Assembly (NCBI RefSeq): GCF_900177705.1
Contig: NZ_FXBA01000007.1
Location: 62,001-126,000, forward strand
Origin: Fibrobacter sp. UWB15
Lineage (GTDB): Bacteria; Fibrobacterota; Fibrobacteria; Fibrobacterales; Fibrobacteraceae
Reading direction: 5' to 3'
Length of the DNA stretch: 64,000 nt
Of this stretch, positions 36,106 to 45,607 are shown piece by piece. Within the stretch, counting starts at the first letter, position 1, and each line of letters starts with the position of its first letter. Under the pieces are notes generated by a model that did not search any database, had not been told where the DNA came from, and worked only from the letters and a program-made list of their open reading frames with translations. A program made the translations under genes and the position numbers.

Positions 36106-36993
36106 GTGTTCGGACAACTAGGCTATTTAATATCGGAATCTTTTCGCGGAATGCGGCAACACCGTACGGTAATCCTTCCGTCGTTTGCCACGATCTTCCT
36201 GTGTTCCCTGCTTCTGTCGGCTTCCTTTACCGCTTTCGGAGCGGTGATGCGGATTCTTTCCATGGAAAAGAACCTGTATGCCCTTGAAGCCTTCTTGCCG
36301 GAATCCGTCGGCGAAGATTCCCTGATGGTTATCCAGAATCGCCTGGAACATACCAAGTTTATCGATTCGGTGACTTTTGTCAGTGCCGATTCTGCCCTGG
36401 CCGATTTCCGCAGGCATTTTTCGGGTGAAATGCTCGACCTTGTAGAGGGCAACCCCATTCCTCCGTTCTTCAGGGTGACTCTGGTCGAAGACCATAAGAA
36501 TCCGGCCACCTTGATCGAATTGAAAAACAATCTTTCCCGCATGGACTTTTTTGAAGAAGTGCAGGCCCCGGTGCAGTGGGTCGAAAAAATTTCGGCCTGG
36601 AAATTCCGCATGCTGTTCTGGCCCATTTGCGTGAGCGTACTGCTGCTGTTTACGCTGTCGCTCATAATCTGCAATTCCGTAAGGCTTTCGCTTCTTTCTC
36701 GCAGACTTTTGGTCGAAAACATGAAGTATGCGGGCGGTAGCCATTTCTTTATTGAATTCCCGTTCGTGCTGCAGGGGGCGTTCCAGGGAATCGTGGGTAG
36801 TGGCCTTGCCGTTATTTTGCTTGCGGTCGTTTTGAATTCGGTGGCAGAAGCGTTCCCCATTGTGGCGGCGAACTTGACTGGCCTTGGCTCTTGTCTTGCC
36901 TTAGTGGTCCTTCTGGTAACGGCTCTTTCGGGCTATTTCAGTTACCGTACGGTGCGCGGATTCCTTTCGATCAAGCGCAATGAACAGGATTAA
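36106..36993 (+). CDS. ftsX: Cell division protein FtsX
   Basis: A 295-residue inner-membrane protein with the FtsX plan: an N-terminal helix after SESFRGMRQHR, a periplasmic domain (about 45-160), and three further helices with SLIICNSVRLSLLSRR between and RRLLVENMKYAGGSHFFIEFPFVLQGAFQGI, the MacB-like cytoplasmic-loop motif. With FtsE it transmits ATP hydrolysis to murein hydrolase activators. ftsE is not next to it here; the partner activator EnvC follows directly. The GTG start lacks a Shine-Dalgarno and sits just after TATAAT, so the mRNA may be leaderless. Confidence 0.9.
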   Translation: MFGQLGYLISESFRGMRQHRTVILPSFATIFLCSLLLSASFTAFGAVMRILSMEKNLYALEAFLPESVGEDSLMVIQNRLEHTKFIDSVTFVSADSALADFRRHFSGEMLDLVEGNPIPPFFRVTLVEDHKNPATLIELKNNLSRMDFFEEVQAPVQWVEKISAWKFRMLFWPICVSVLLLFTLSLIICNSVRLSLLSRRLLVENMKYAGGSHFFIEFPFVLQGAFQGIVGSGLAVILLAVVLNSVAEAFPIVAANLTGLGSCLALVVLLVTALSGYFSYRTVRGFLSIKRNEQD

Positions 36994-36995
36994 CG

Positions 36996-38348
36996 ATGCG
37001 ACTTGTGGTTTTGCTTTTTTGCCTGTTGCTGGGGTTTGGCGCCGAAAATGCTTACGCCAAGGCTCCTGCTAAAAACACGCCGGCAAAAAGCGCCCCTGCC
37101 AAAAAAGCAGCAAAGGCCAAGACGAAGTCTGCGTCCAAGTCTTCTGCAACTAAAAAGACCGATGCCCAGATTAACGAGCAGAAAAACGCCTTGAAAAAGT
37201 TGGAGTCTGACTTGGCTAAAAAACGCCAAGAACTGGCACTCCTCGAAACCGAAGAAAAGGGCGTGCTGAATACGATTTCGATTCTTGACCAGAATTTGAA
37301 CCAGACCCGAACTTACCTATCTGAACTCTCCAAGAGCGAAGTCATGCTGGAACGGGCGCTTGTACAGCTTTCAGCCGATATTGATTCCTTGGACCGTCGA
37401 ATCGAGACTCGCCGGGAAGCCATGAAAAAGCGAATCCGGAACCTGTATGTCAGTGGTCGCAATAGCGAGGCGCGCGTCCTTTACGGTCTGCTCACGCAGC
37501 AAGGGAATCCTGACCGCCAAGTGTATTGGGTGCACCACATTTTGAACCAAGACCAGCAAGAAGTAGAAGTCCTGCAACAGTTGGTGCAAGAACGGGACGA
37601 AAAGAAACAAATGGAATCGGCTCACCTGGACGATCTCAAGCAGATGCGTTCCAAGAAGGCCGCCGAAGAAAAGGGGCTCGTTTCCCAGATGAGTGGCCAA
37701 GAAAAAATGCTGATGTCCTTGAAGCATGACCAGAACATGCAGCGTCGGGCCTTGAAGGAATTCGAGCAGAACCAAAAGACCATGCTGGCCCTGATCAAGA
37801 AACTCGAAGAAAAGCGCAAAAAGGAAATTGAGCAGGCCAAGAAAGACGAGGCTGCCCGCAAGGCGAAAGAAAAATCCGGCAAGGATAAAAAGAAAGACAA
37901 GAAGGCTCCGGCCAAGACGGTGGAAAAGCCGAAGGTCACCGTGGCCGAATCGGTAAAGGGCCCCAAGTGTACTCCGCTTAAAGGCGATGTCATCAGTAAT
38001 TACGGTTTGCAAGAACACCCGGTGCTGCACATTATGACGCGCAATTTGGGTGTCGAAATCCGCGGAAAACGCGGCGCTGCCGTTCGTGCCGCCGCGGCGG
38101 GAACGGTGGTGATGGTGGCCGAAATCGATGGCCGCGGCCCCTCGGTCATTATCGAACATGAGGGTGGAACTTACTCCGTTTACGGTCACCTTGCGTCAAT
38201 TCGCGTGCAAGAAGGCAAAGAAGTGCGAAATTGCGAAGAAATTGGCGAAGTGGGCGATGTTGCCTCTTTAAATGGAATTAAATTGTACTTCCAAGTGAGC
38301 GAGGGTACACAGACCGTAGACCCCTTGCAGTGGTTGAAACAGAAATGA
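36996..38348 (+). CDS. envC: EnvC-like murein hydrolase activator (coiled coil plus LytM)
   Basis: A 450-residue exported protein. The signal peptide ends near AYAKA. A Lys/Ala-rich stretch is followed by long coiled coil (about 50-310) with a basic EKRKKEIEQAKKDEAARKAK part. The C-terminal LytM/M23 domain (345-450) has TRNLGVEIRG, AAAAGTVV, HEGGTYSVYGHL and KLYFQV. Active M23 enzymes have HxxxD and HLHF; here LYFQV replaces HLHF, as in E. coli EnvC, so it likely activates amidases rather than cutting peptidoglycan. It follows ftsX by 3 nt, and FtsX binding is expected. The stop overlaps the holB ATG by 4 nt. Confidence 0.9.
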   Translation: MRLVVLLFCLLLGFGAENAYAKAPAKNTPAKSAPAKKAAKAKTKSASKSSATKKTDAQINEQKNALKKLESDLAKKRQELALLETEEKGVLNTISILDQNLNQTRTYLSELSKSEVMLERALVQLSADIDSLDRRIETRREAMKKRIRNLYVSGRNSEARVLYGLLTQQGNPDRQVYWVHHILNQDQQEVEVLQQLVQERDEKKQMESAHLDDLKQMRSKKAAEEKGLVSQMSGQEKMLMSLKHDQNMQRRALKEFEQNQKTMLALIKKLEEKRKKEIEQAKKDEAARKAKEKSGKDKKKDKKAPAKTVEKPKVTVAESVKGPKCTPLKGDVISNYGLQEHPVLHIMTRNLGVEIRGKRGAAVRAAAAGTVVMVAEIDGRGPSVIIEHEGGTYSVYGHLASIRVQEGKEVRNCEEIGEVGDVASLNGIKLYFQVSEGTQTVDPLQWLKQK

Positions 38349-39469
38349 TCGAATATACTTTAAATGGTCCTGCTTCTCAAGAACGCGCCCGCATCCGGGT
38401 GATGTCTGCGCTACGCGAGAACCGTTTTCCCCAGGCGATTTTGATTGACGGCCCTGCAGGGATCGGCAAGAAATGGCTTGCGATGGAAATTGCGAAGGCC
38501 TTGCAGTGTACCGATCCGAATATGCGCCCTTGCGGTCATTGCTTTGGTTGCCGTATGGCAGAAGATAGTGGCGCCACCGACGGTTGGGTCGTGCCTATGG
38601 AAGCCGACGAGGCCCGTGCCCGCAGTTCCGACGATGTAGCTCCGGGGAGCAAGGCAAAAACCATCGAAGACTTTAAGAAGGCCTACATCGAAGAAATCCA
38701 GAAGAACCCTTACCGGGTGGATATCTTTTCGGCCGGGGCCTATATTTCGGTAGACCTGATTCGCTCCATGACATCTAGCTTTGCCATGAAGGGCAATCGC
38801 GTCCGCACCATCATTATTGCCGAAGCGGACCGCATGAACGAATCGGCAGCCAACGCCTTCCTCAAGACGCTTGAAGATGTTCCGGCGAACACCTACTTTA
38901 TCTTGACCACCAGTTCCCGCGAAAAGATGCTCCAGACCATTCGTTCCCGCTGTCTTGCTTTGCACCTCTTGCCTCTCGCCGACGACGAAGTGCGGTCGGA
39001 AGTGTTGCGGGTTGCCGGTGAAGAATTTGATGAATCGTCTCTGACCGACGATGTGATTGGACTTGCGGTTGGTTCTCCGGGTAAGGCCCTTTACTATGCG
39101 GAACATGCCAAGTCTTGGTGCAAGCTGGCGTCCGACTTTGTGATTTGCTCTTTGCGTGGAAACTACACCGAATTGTTCATGCAGCTAAAGGAATCCACGC
39201 TGGACGAAGCCTACGATGCCAACCGCTTCTTGGAAGTGCTTTCGTTCTTGCTGGCGGACTTGCTGCGAGAACAGGCGGGGGCGCAGTTGCGTATGCCCGA
39301 AACCACCACGGCTGTAGGGCTTTCGAACTACCCCCGCGTAGACGCAACGGCTCTGGAACTTGCCCTTGTGGCGGTACAAGAAACCATGTCGCGTATCGAG
39401 TCAAGACGTGTGACTGCAACCATGTGCCTGCAGAACCTTTCCCTGAAACTTTTCGAGGGCTACAAGTAA
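38345..39469 (+). CDS. holB: DNA polymerase III delta-prime subunit (clamp loader)
   Basis: A 374-residue AAA+ clamp-loader subunit. Features: Walker A GPAGIGKK, a zinc-binding cysteine set (CTDPNMRPCGHCFGCR), Walker B IIIAEADRMNESAANAFLK, LEDVP and SRC at sensor 1 (TIRSRC). It belongs to the replisome clamp loader that opens the sliding clamp. The start is the ATG that overlaps the envC stop (ATGA). It abuts recJ without spacing. The P-loop is present, though delta-prime usually does not hydrolyse ATP. Distinguishing from a short DnaX is by length and the weak P-loop context. Confidence 0.88.
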   Translation: MIEYTLNGPASQERARIRVMSALRENRFPQAILIDGPAGIGKKWLAMEIAKALQCTDPNMRPCGHCFGCRMAEDSGATDGWVVPMEADEARARSSDDVAPGSKAKTIEDFKKAYIEEIQKNPYRVDIFSAGAYISVDLIRSMTSSFAMKGNRVRTIIIAEADRMNESAANAFLKTLEDVPANTYFILTTSSREKMLQTIRSRCLALHLLPLADDEVRSEVLRVAGEEFDESSLTDDVIGLAVGSPGKALYYAEHAKSWCKLASDFVICSLRGNYTELFMQLKESTLDEAYDANRFLEVLSFLLADLLREQAGAQLRMPETTTAVGLSNYPRVDATALELALVAVQETMSRIESRRVTATMCLQNLSLKLFEGYK

Positions 39470-41263
39470 ATGGCCGAGGCTCAGGACGAAATCGTAAACG
39501 AGCACTTGGCTTCCGCAATGTCGAAAAGCCTCCGCGTTCCCCATGTGGTGGCGCGATTCTTGGTGTCTCGTGGAGTTCGTTCCGTGTCAGACGCTCATCG
39601 CATGCTGTGCGGTAATGCAGGTGATGTGCTGGATCCGTTCCTGATCAAGGGAATGGATGCTGCCGTCGCTTGGTTGCTGGATGTCCGCGAAAAGCACGAA
39701 AAGGTTTTTGTCTTTGGTGATTACGATCTGGACGGTATGTCGGCTGTGACGCTCATGACACGCGCCCTTTCGGAATTGGGCATCGAGTCCGATTGGCGAC
39801 TTCCGAACCGCTTTGGCGATGGCTACGGCCTTTCGTCTTCGGCTGTCGAAGAAATGCACCAGGCGGGCGCCCGCTACGTGATTACGGTAGATACCGGCAT
39901 TACGGCAAATGCAGAAATTGCACTGGCCAAGCAACTGGGAATGTCGGTGCTTGTCATTGACCATCACCAACCTTCGGGCGACGGCCTCCCGGAATGCGAT
40001 GTGCTTCTGGATCCGCATCAAGAAGGCGACACCTACCCGAATCCAGAACTTTGCGGTGTCGGCGTTTCATACAAGTTTATTTGCGCCCTGTATTCCAAGC
40101 TTTCTCTGCCGGAACCGACCAAGTTCCTGGACCTAGTGGCCTTGGGCACCTTGGCCGACTTGGTCTCCATGACTCCTGAAAACCGCGCTTTTACCAAGGC
40201 GGGCCTCAAGTCTATTGAATCCAGTCACTGGCCGGGCCTACAAGAAATGTATAGCAACTTGATGAAGGGCCACGGCAGTGTTGGCGGCATCGATGTGATG
40301 TACAAGTTTGCGCCACTCCTGAATGCGCCTGGCCGTATGGAACGCCCGGATCCGGCGCTCAAACTTTTGCTCAGCCCGAACATGGCGACCGCCAATGCCC
40401 TGATGGCAGAACTGCGCGAATGGAACAGCAAACGCAAACAGAAAGAAGCCGAAATTACCGAAATGGCTCAGTCGCAAATGGAAGCCATGTATGGCGATAA
40501 ACTGCCGACGGTAATTGTGGTGGCTGGCAACGATTGGCATGTGGGTGTTATCGGAATTGTAGCGGCCAAGCTCGCACAGGAATACCACCGCCCGACGGCA
40601 GTACTTTCTATTCAAGACGGCATGGCTCATGCCAGCGCCCGTGCGGTTCCCGGCTTTAACTGGCATAAGGCCTTGTTTGAATCTCGCGAACTGTTTGACC
40701 GCTGGGGCGGTCATGCCAACGCCGCGGGCTTCTCCCTTCCGGCTGATAAAATCGATGAACTCCGCAAGCGTCTAGAAGTTTCTGCAGCAAGCCAAAACTA
40801 CACCGGAACAGAAGAGTGCGAAGGCGAAGCCGCACCTTGTTCCTACGACATTCGCATTTCACTCAACGAACTAGTGGTCGAAGCGTCTCAGTACATGTCG
40901 CCCCGCGAGTACGGCGCAGGCAATGCCGCAAACAAGAACCAGTTGATTTCGATTCTGGATTTCATCGATCTGTTAGAACCCTTTAGCGGAAACTTCCCGT
41001 ACCCGACGTTCCGCGCCGATAATGTCAAGGTGCACCGCCTTCGCGAACTCAAGGGCGGGCATTTGCAGATGGATATTTCCCAGGCGGGTAGCCGCGTGTA
41101 TCCAGCCATCGGCTTTGGGCTTCGCAAGTTCAAGAGCTTGCTCAGCAAGCCCGTATCGGTCATCTTTGAACCGACATGGAATTATTTTAACGATCGCAAA
41201 TCTTTGCAGCTTTGCATCAAGGCCATTGAACCTTATACTGAACCATCCACCGTAAACAGCTAG
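39470..41263 (+). CDS. recJ: Single-stranded-DNA-specific exonuclease RecJ
   Basis: A 597-residue RecJ that degrades single-stranded DNA 5' to 3' in recombination and mismatch repair. DHH family motifs are present: VFGDYDLDGMSAV, the DHH core at Asp164-His166 (VIDHHQ), LVALGTLADL, and the DHHA1 SARAVPGF and GGHANAAGF. The C-terminal part is an OB-like domain. The ATG follows the holB stop with no gap, so they are coupled. Length and motif order are normal. Confidence 0.95.
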   Translation: MAEAQDEIVNEHLASAMSKSLRVPHVVARFLVSRGVRSVSDAHRMLCGNAGDVLDPFLIKGMDAAVAWLLDVREKHEKVFVFGDYDLDGMSAVTLMTRALSELGIESDWRLPNRFGDGYGLSSSAVEEMHQAGARYVITVDTGITANAEIALAKQLGMSVLVIDHHQPSGDGLPECDVLLDPHQEGDTYPNPELCGVGVSYKFICALYSKLSLPEPTKFLDLVALGTLADLVSMTPENRAFTKAGLKSIESSHWPGLQEMYSNLMKGHGSVGGIDVMYKFAPLLNAPGRMERPDPALKLLLSPNMATANALMAELREWNSKRKQKEAEITEMAQSQMEAMYGDKLPTVIVVAGNDWHVGVIGIVAAKLAQEYHRPTAVLSIQDGMAHASARAVPGFNWHKALFESRELFDRWGGHANAAGFSLPADKIDELRKRLEVSAASQNYTGTEECEGEAAPCSYDIRISLNELVVEASQYMSPREYGAGNAANKNQLISILDFIDLLEPFSGNFPYPTFRADNVKVHRLRELKGGHLQMDISQAGSRVYPAIGFGLRKFKSLLSKPVSVIFEPTWNYFNDRKSLQLCIKAIEPYTEPSTVNS

Positions 41264-41271
41264 GATCTCCA

Positions 41272-41769
41272 ATGCGCAACTTGCCGATATACTTTTTAAT
41301 TCTGGTTTTTGCGGGACTCATGTTTGCCCTGTCAAGAGTTCAGCTCTATACTCCGGTGGTTACCGTGGAACCGGACCCAACGCCGGTTCTGCCTGATGAC
41401 GGTTTCTTGGGCCGTATGGAAATGCCGTCGCTGGATGATATCTATGTGCTTGACAATTCTGCCGGCCGCGACTTGGTGAAGTTCGAAAAATTCCTGAAAG
41501 GTCGCGCGGCGAGCCTTCACTTTGCCTCTGCTGCTTATTTCAAGGCGAACCGCAAGAATATTCACAAGGATTCTAACGCCTTCATGGGAATCAAGCTCAC
41601 GCTGGATTCATTGGGCGCATTCTCTCCCGAAATTCTTTTCACCAACGTGAACGATGAAAATTTTAAAGGCCTGGTGCTTTCGCAGATCCAGACCTATTGG
41701 CGTTACCCCCGCAGCGAACAGGGAAAGTTCGTGGCATGGGTTCCCTTTGTGTGGAAAACAGCTTATTGA
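41272..41769 (+). CDS. Membrane-anchored protein with TonB-like C-terminal fold, 165 aa
   Basis: I do not recognise a named family with certainty. An N-terminal segment (IYFLILVFAGLMFAL) anchors it in the inner membrane. A Pro-rich region follows, then a folded domain. The C-terminal part (KLTLDSLGAFSPEILFTNV and SQIQTYWRYP with WVPFVW at the end) resembles the TonB C-terminal or AgmX/GltJ domain, in which a beta-alpha-beta-beta unit ends in a PFVF-like strand. It is the last gene of the ftsX-recJ run and its stop overlaps that of the opposite gene by 7 nt. Confidence 0.65.
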   Translation: MRNLPIYFLILVFAGLMFALSRVQLYTPVVTVEPDPTPVLPDDGFLGRMEMPSLDDIYVLDNSAGRDLVKFEKFLKGRAASLHFASAAYFKANRKNIHKDSNAFMGIKLTLDSLGAFSPEILFTNVNDENFKGLVLSQIQTYWRYPRSEQGKFVAWVPFVWKTAY

Positions 41770-42191
41770 TTCTTGAGAATCGCGAGCAATTCCGCGGTTC
41801 TTTTTTCAATCAAGATAAAGGCTTCGAACATACGGGCTTCGCGCCACTTGACCAGGTACTTGGCCTTCCATTCTTCGGCCACTTCTTCGGGGTCTTCGTG
41901 GTGGGACTCGTTACGGTACCATTCTTCTTTCTTGATTTCCTTGATCATGTCGCCCATTTCGGCGGCAGGTTGCAAGGAACCCTTGCAAAGCAGAAGAGCG
42001 CGCAGGTTGTCGAGCAAGATTTCGTCGGTGGGGTTGTCGGAGTCGTCCCGAGCGCAGTCCCAGATTTCGCCACGGTGGCGTTCCGTCCAGCCTATCAGGT
42101 GCTTTTCGGTTTTCTGGAGTTCACCCTTGGCGAGCTTTTCTTCGACTGCTTCGCGAGGATAATAGATGCTATTCGGGTAGAATTCAATCAT
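41763..42191 (-). CDS. Hypothetical protein, 142 aa
   Basis: I do not recognise this protein. The start is the ATG after AGGGAG; the frame runs on upstream through tRNA-Leu, which is not coding. It is rich in Glu and Lys and contains Trp-rich stretches (GWTERHRGEIWDC, EEWYRNE, EEWKAKYLVKWREAR), predicted mostly helical and soluble. It has no signal peptide. It lies just downstream of tRNA-Leu on the same strand and converges with the preceding gene. Confidence 0.7.
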   Translation of the reverse strand: MIEFYPNSIYYPREAVEEKLAKGELQKTEKHLIGWTERHRGEIWDCARDDSDNPTDEILLDNLRALLLCKGSLQPAAEMGDMIKEIKKEEWYRNESHHEDPEEVAEEWKAKYLVKWREARMFEAFILIEKRTAELLAILKNQ

Positions 42192-42215
42192 AATGGCTCC
42201 CTGGTTTGCCGATAA

Positions 42216-42298
<83 letters not shown>

Positions 42299-42383
42299 TC
42301 GGGCGTGCCACAAATATAGAAAAAGTCGGCAGTCGATAGTAGGCGGTGGTTAGGATTTTACTGTTGTTTTCTACATTAATGGT

Positions 42384-42905
42384 ATGAGATTTTTTTTAAT
42401 TCTGGTTGCTATTTGTATTGCCCCTCTTTTTGCCTATGATGGCGACATGGACACTTATCATGAATTCAAGGAAGACCTTTCGCTTGCCCGTGACGGTTAT
42501 ATCGCATGCTTGAACATGGCCATGGAATCTGCCAACGAAAGCACCGAAGGCTCGCTGGAAGGCTGGTTCAACTTACGTGACAAGGGTGGCGCCCGCTCCT
42601 GGATGCAGCTGGATTTCGAAGCGCCTACGTTCAAGTTCCTCAAAATGGAAGAAGTCCCTTACGGCTTCAAGCTCAAGGGCTCACACGGCGCCTACAAAAT
42701 CGATGTAGAAATCCGCGTCGTTACCCGCGACACCGACATCTTCTACGATGTCAAGTACAACAAGGCGAGCAATGCCGCCGGCAAGGAAATTTTCGGAGAG
42801 GTCTTCCGCAACGACCGCGTCGTCTTTTATGACGAAAGCACCCCCTGCAAGCGTAAGGCCGTCACCTGCATTAACGAGTACGCCCGCGGAACGATGGGCA
42901 AATAA
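42384..42905 (+). CDS. Exported hypothetical protein, 173 aa
   Basis: I do not recognise this protein. The signal peptide MRFFLILVAICIAPLFA is followed by YDGDMDTYHEF. The mature domain is about 155 residues, with WFNLRDKGGARSWMQLDF, VPYGFKLKGSHGAYKIDVEI and late DIFYDVKYNKA, a beta-rich pattern. Two cysteines near the end (CKRKAVTC) could form a disulphide. No Shine-Dalgarno is present; TACATT lies 6 nt before the ATG. It is divergent from tRNA-Leu and ends at a bidirectional terminator. Confidence 0.7.
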   Translation: MRFFLILVAICIAPLFAYDGDMDTYHEFKEDLSLARDGYIACLNMAMESANESTEGSLEGWFNLRDKGGARSWMQLDFEAPTFKFLKMEEVPYGFKLKGSHGAYKIDVEIRVVTRDTDIFYDVKYNKASNAAGKEIFGEVFRNDRVVFYDESTPCKRKAVTCINEYARGTMGK

Positions 42906-42908
42906 AAA

Positions 42909-42932
42909 AAAGGAACCCGTAAGGGTTCCTTT
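42909..42932. terminator. Bidirectional terminator
   Basis: AAAGGAACCC pairs with GGGTTCCTTT around GTAA between two convergent genes, with A and T runs on both sides. Confidence 0.9.
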
Positions 42933-42938
42933 GGAAAT

Positions 42939-43775
42939 CTAGTCCGGTTTAGCGGAATTCTGTTTGGAAACTAAGTCCATCAACTCATCGGTTGTATACT
43001 CGTTCCCGTCATCACATTTTTGCTTGAGCTCGTTGATCCAATGGTCGTACTTCGCTCCGTTGGCATTCACGGTGTCGAGCTTGGTCTCGTAAGCATCCTT
43101 ACAGTTGAGGGTTGTATTATCTGCCAACGTGTACTTGTTTGGATAATTTGTGCTGGCTTCGGCGTTTTTGGCCTGATTGGTGAAGTATTCCTTTGCAGAA
43201 GGACATGCTTCGCCGTTGGTTGCCGCTGTTGGGGCACATTGTTCGATGGTGTCACCGACTAAAGCGAAAGACTTTGTTGTGGCGTACGCCATCTTTTTGA
43301 AATAAATCATCCCGTTATCGCATTTGAATATGGAATCATTTCGGGCGGGAATGGTGCACGTTTGAGGCGGAACGCCGTAAAGAGCCTCGTTCTCGGAGAG
43401 CTCGGTCATGACGGTCTTTAAGTTTGGTCGGTATGAAGCGCAAGGCGATGGAATGTAGAATGTCGAGTCCTTGCAATGAACCGATGGGTGCAACCCTAAC
43501 GTGTACGGGTAATCGGGGTTGAAATAAGAAGAACTGCTGGGTATTTCGCTGCTAGACGAAGCCGGTTCCTGAATGTCTGGGTTAGCCGGTTGTTCCTCGG
43601 AACTGCTAGAAGGAGTCTCGGTCTGCGATTCTGAACTACTTGAAACTTCGTTAGAAGCGTTCGTTTCCGGGTCGGGAACCGGTGCCACGGAACTGCTAGA
43701 ATCGTTGTCGCATGCCGCCCAAAAAAGGGATGCTATGCACAGGGCTAGTTTGCGTTTGCATTTTCGAATAGACAT
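42939..43775 (-). CDS. Ser-rich lipoprotein, 278 aa
   Basis: A surface lipoprotein. The signal peptide ends in FWAAC (Cys22), followed by DNDSSSS. Residues 25-90 are a linker with several SSSS runs. The remainder (90-278) has six or more cysteines and motifs such as VHCKDSTFYIPSPC and IFKCDNGMIYFKK, a disulphide-linked module of unknown function. Start follows AGGAGAACAATC. The linker matches those of other secreted proteins in this genome. It is not accompanied by a TIGR02147 gene. Confidence 0.8.
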   Translation of the reverse strand: MSIRKCKRKLALCIASLFWAACDNDSSSSVAPVPDPETNASNEVSSSSESQTETPSSSSEEQPANPDIQEPASSSSEIPSSSSYFNPDYPYTLGLHPSVHCKDSTFYIPSPCASYRPNLKTVMTELSENEALYGVPPQTCTIPARNDSIFKCDNGMIYFKKMAYATTKSFALVGDTIEQCAPTAATNGEACPSAKEYFTNQAKNAEASTNYPNKYTLADNTTLNCKDAYETKLDTVNANGAKYDHWINELKQKCDDGNEYTTDELMDLVSKQNSAKPD

Positions 43776-43862
43776 GATTGTTCTCCTTTTTTGTTGACTA
43801 TAAATATATACAAAAAAAGAGAACAGTACAATTTATTTGCAACGTTGTTGTGGACAAATTGT

Positions 43863-43892
43863 AAAAATGGAACCCTCGCGGGTTCCATTTTT
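43863..43892 (-). terminator. Terminator of gpmI
   Basis: AAAAATGGAACCC pairs with GGGTTCCATTTTT around TCGC, just downstream of the gpmI stop. It could work in both directions. Confidence 0.9.
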
Positions 43893-43917
43893 AATTTTGT
43901 TTTATGTTAATCATCAA

Positions 43918-45552
43918 TTATTTGATGATTAACATACTGTCGTCCCACGCTTCGTGCTTTTCGAGGCCGAGGAGGTTCGCGGTCGTTGCAGCGATGTTCG
44001 ACAGACCCCAGTCGCCTTCTTTGAGGCCGAGCTTGCCGCCCGTTACGTTATCGTAAAGGATGCAAGGAACCTTGTTCAAGGTGTGGCTCGTCTTGGCCTT
44101 GAAGGTACCGTCCTTGTTGACCTTCGGCATGCCGGTCTTCTTGTCGATTTCGTACATTTCGTCGGCGTTACCGTGGTCAGCCGTGATGATGGCGACACCA
44201 CCGAGAGCGTCAATCACCGGGAGCAGGCGCGCAAGGCCGATATCCACGGCTTCGATAGCCATGGTGGCAGCGCGGAAGGAACCTGTGTGGCCCACCATGT
44301 CGCCGTTCGGGAAGTTGCAGCGGAGCGTCTGGTACTTGCCGCTCTTCAAAGCTTCGATCATGGCGTCGGTGATTTCGGCGGCCTTCATCCACGGGCGCTG
44401 TTCGAACGGAACAACGTCAGATTCGATTTCGAGGTAGGTTTCGCCGTCGAACTTGCTGGAACGGTTGCCATTCCAGAAGTAGGTCACGTGGCCGTATTTC
44501 TGCGTTTCGGAGCAGGCGAACTGCTTGACGCCCGTTTCGGAAAGCCATTCGCCGCTGGTTTCCTTGATGGCCGGAGGCGGCACGAGGAAGCGGTTCGGAA
44601 GCTTGAGGTCGCCGTCGTACTGGAGCATGCCAGCGTAGCACACATGCGGGAAGCGCTTGCGGTCAAATTCGTTGAAGGATTCTTCTTCGAAGGCGCGGGT
44701 GATTTCGATAGCGCGGTCGCCACGGAAGTTGAAGAACACCACGGAGTCGCCGTCGTTGATGGTACCGACCGGAGCGCCGTCCTTTGCAATCACGAACGGG
44801 GGGAGGTCCTGGTCAATAGCCTTGGTTTCGCCACGGAGCGTTTCGATAGCCTGCGTGGCGTTGTCGAAGTAGCGGCCTTCGCCCAGCACGTGGGTCTTCC
44901 AGCCGAGTTCCACCATCTTCCAGTTTGCGTTGTAACGGTCCATGGTAATCTGCATACGGCCACCGCCGCTAGCAATGCAGACGTCGAATTCCGGGCTGCG
45001 GAGTTCGTCGAGGAACTTTTCGAACGGGCCAACGTAATCGAGGGCGGAAGTTTCCGGAACGTCACGACCGTCGAGCAAAATGTGCACGCGGACCTTCTTG
45101 AGGCCTTCTTTCTTGGCCTGGGCGACCATGGCCTTGAGGTGGCTGATGTTGGAGTGGACGTTGCCGTCGCTGAAGAGGCCGATGAAGTGAAGCACGGAAC
45201 CGTGGTCACGCACGTTGGAGGCGATTTCTTTCCAGGCATCGCGACCGAAGATGTCGCCAGAGACGATGGCGTCCTGCACGAGGGCGGCACCCTGGTTGTA
45301 CACCTGGCCGGCACCGATGGCGTTGTGGCCCACTTCGGAGTTACCCATGTCTTCGTTGGTCGGCATACCCACGGCGCGGCCGTGAGCCTTCAGGAGCACG
45401 TTCGGGTACATCTTGAAGAGATTGTCGAGAGTCGGGGTGCGGGCAGCCTTGATGGCGTTGCCTTCGACCTTATCGGTGATACCAAAACCATCCATCACGA
45501 TGGTTACGACCGGGCCCTTGATGCCGGGGAAATTGGAAAGCTTCTTGAGCAT
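43918..45552 (-). CDS. gpmI: 2,3-bisphosphoglycerate-independent phosphoglycerate mutase
   Basis: A 544-residue manganese-dependent enzyme that interconverts 3- and 2-phosphoglycerate in glycolysis. It begins with VTIVMDGFGI (metal Asp), then EDMGNSEVGH with the phosphoserine nucleophile, HFIGLFSDGNVHS, HILLDGRDVPE, FNFRGDRAIEI, and at the end NFPNGDMVGHTG and ITADHGNADEM. Start follows AGGAG. Its length matches the family, with a slightly extended C-terminus. It is monocistronic, with a terminator behind and another gene's terminator before. Confidence 0.96.
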   Translation of the reverse strand: MLKKLSNFPGIKGPVVTIVMDGFGITDKVEGNAIKAARTPTLDNLFKMYPNVLLKAHGRAVGMPTNEDMGNSEVGHNAIGAGQVYNQGAALVQDAIVSGDIFGRDAWKEIASNVRDHGSVLHFIGLFSDGNVHSNISHLKAMVAQAKKEGLKKVRVHILLDGRDVPETSALDYVGPFEKFLDELRSPEFDVCIASGGGRMQITMDRYNANWKMVELGWKTHVLGEGRYFDNATQAIETLRGETKAIDQDLPPFVIAKDGAPVGTINDGDSVVFFNFRGDRAIEITRAFEEESFNEFDRKRFPHVCYAGMLQYDGDLKLPNRFLVPPPAIKETSGEWLSETGVKQFACSETQKYGHVTYFWNGNRSSKFDGETYLEIESDVVPFEQRPWMKAAEITDAMIEALKSGKYQTLRCNFPNGDMVGHTGSFRAATMAIEAVDIGLARLLPVIDALGGVAIITADHGNADEMYEIDKKTGMPKVNKDGTFKAKTSHTLNKVPCILYDNVTGGKLGLKEGDWGLSNIAATTANLLGLEKHEAWDDSMLIIK

Positions 45553-45607
45553 AGTTTACTCCTGTTAAATTACGGGCGTAAAGATAGCTTTTTTAGAACA
45601 CAAAAAA

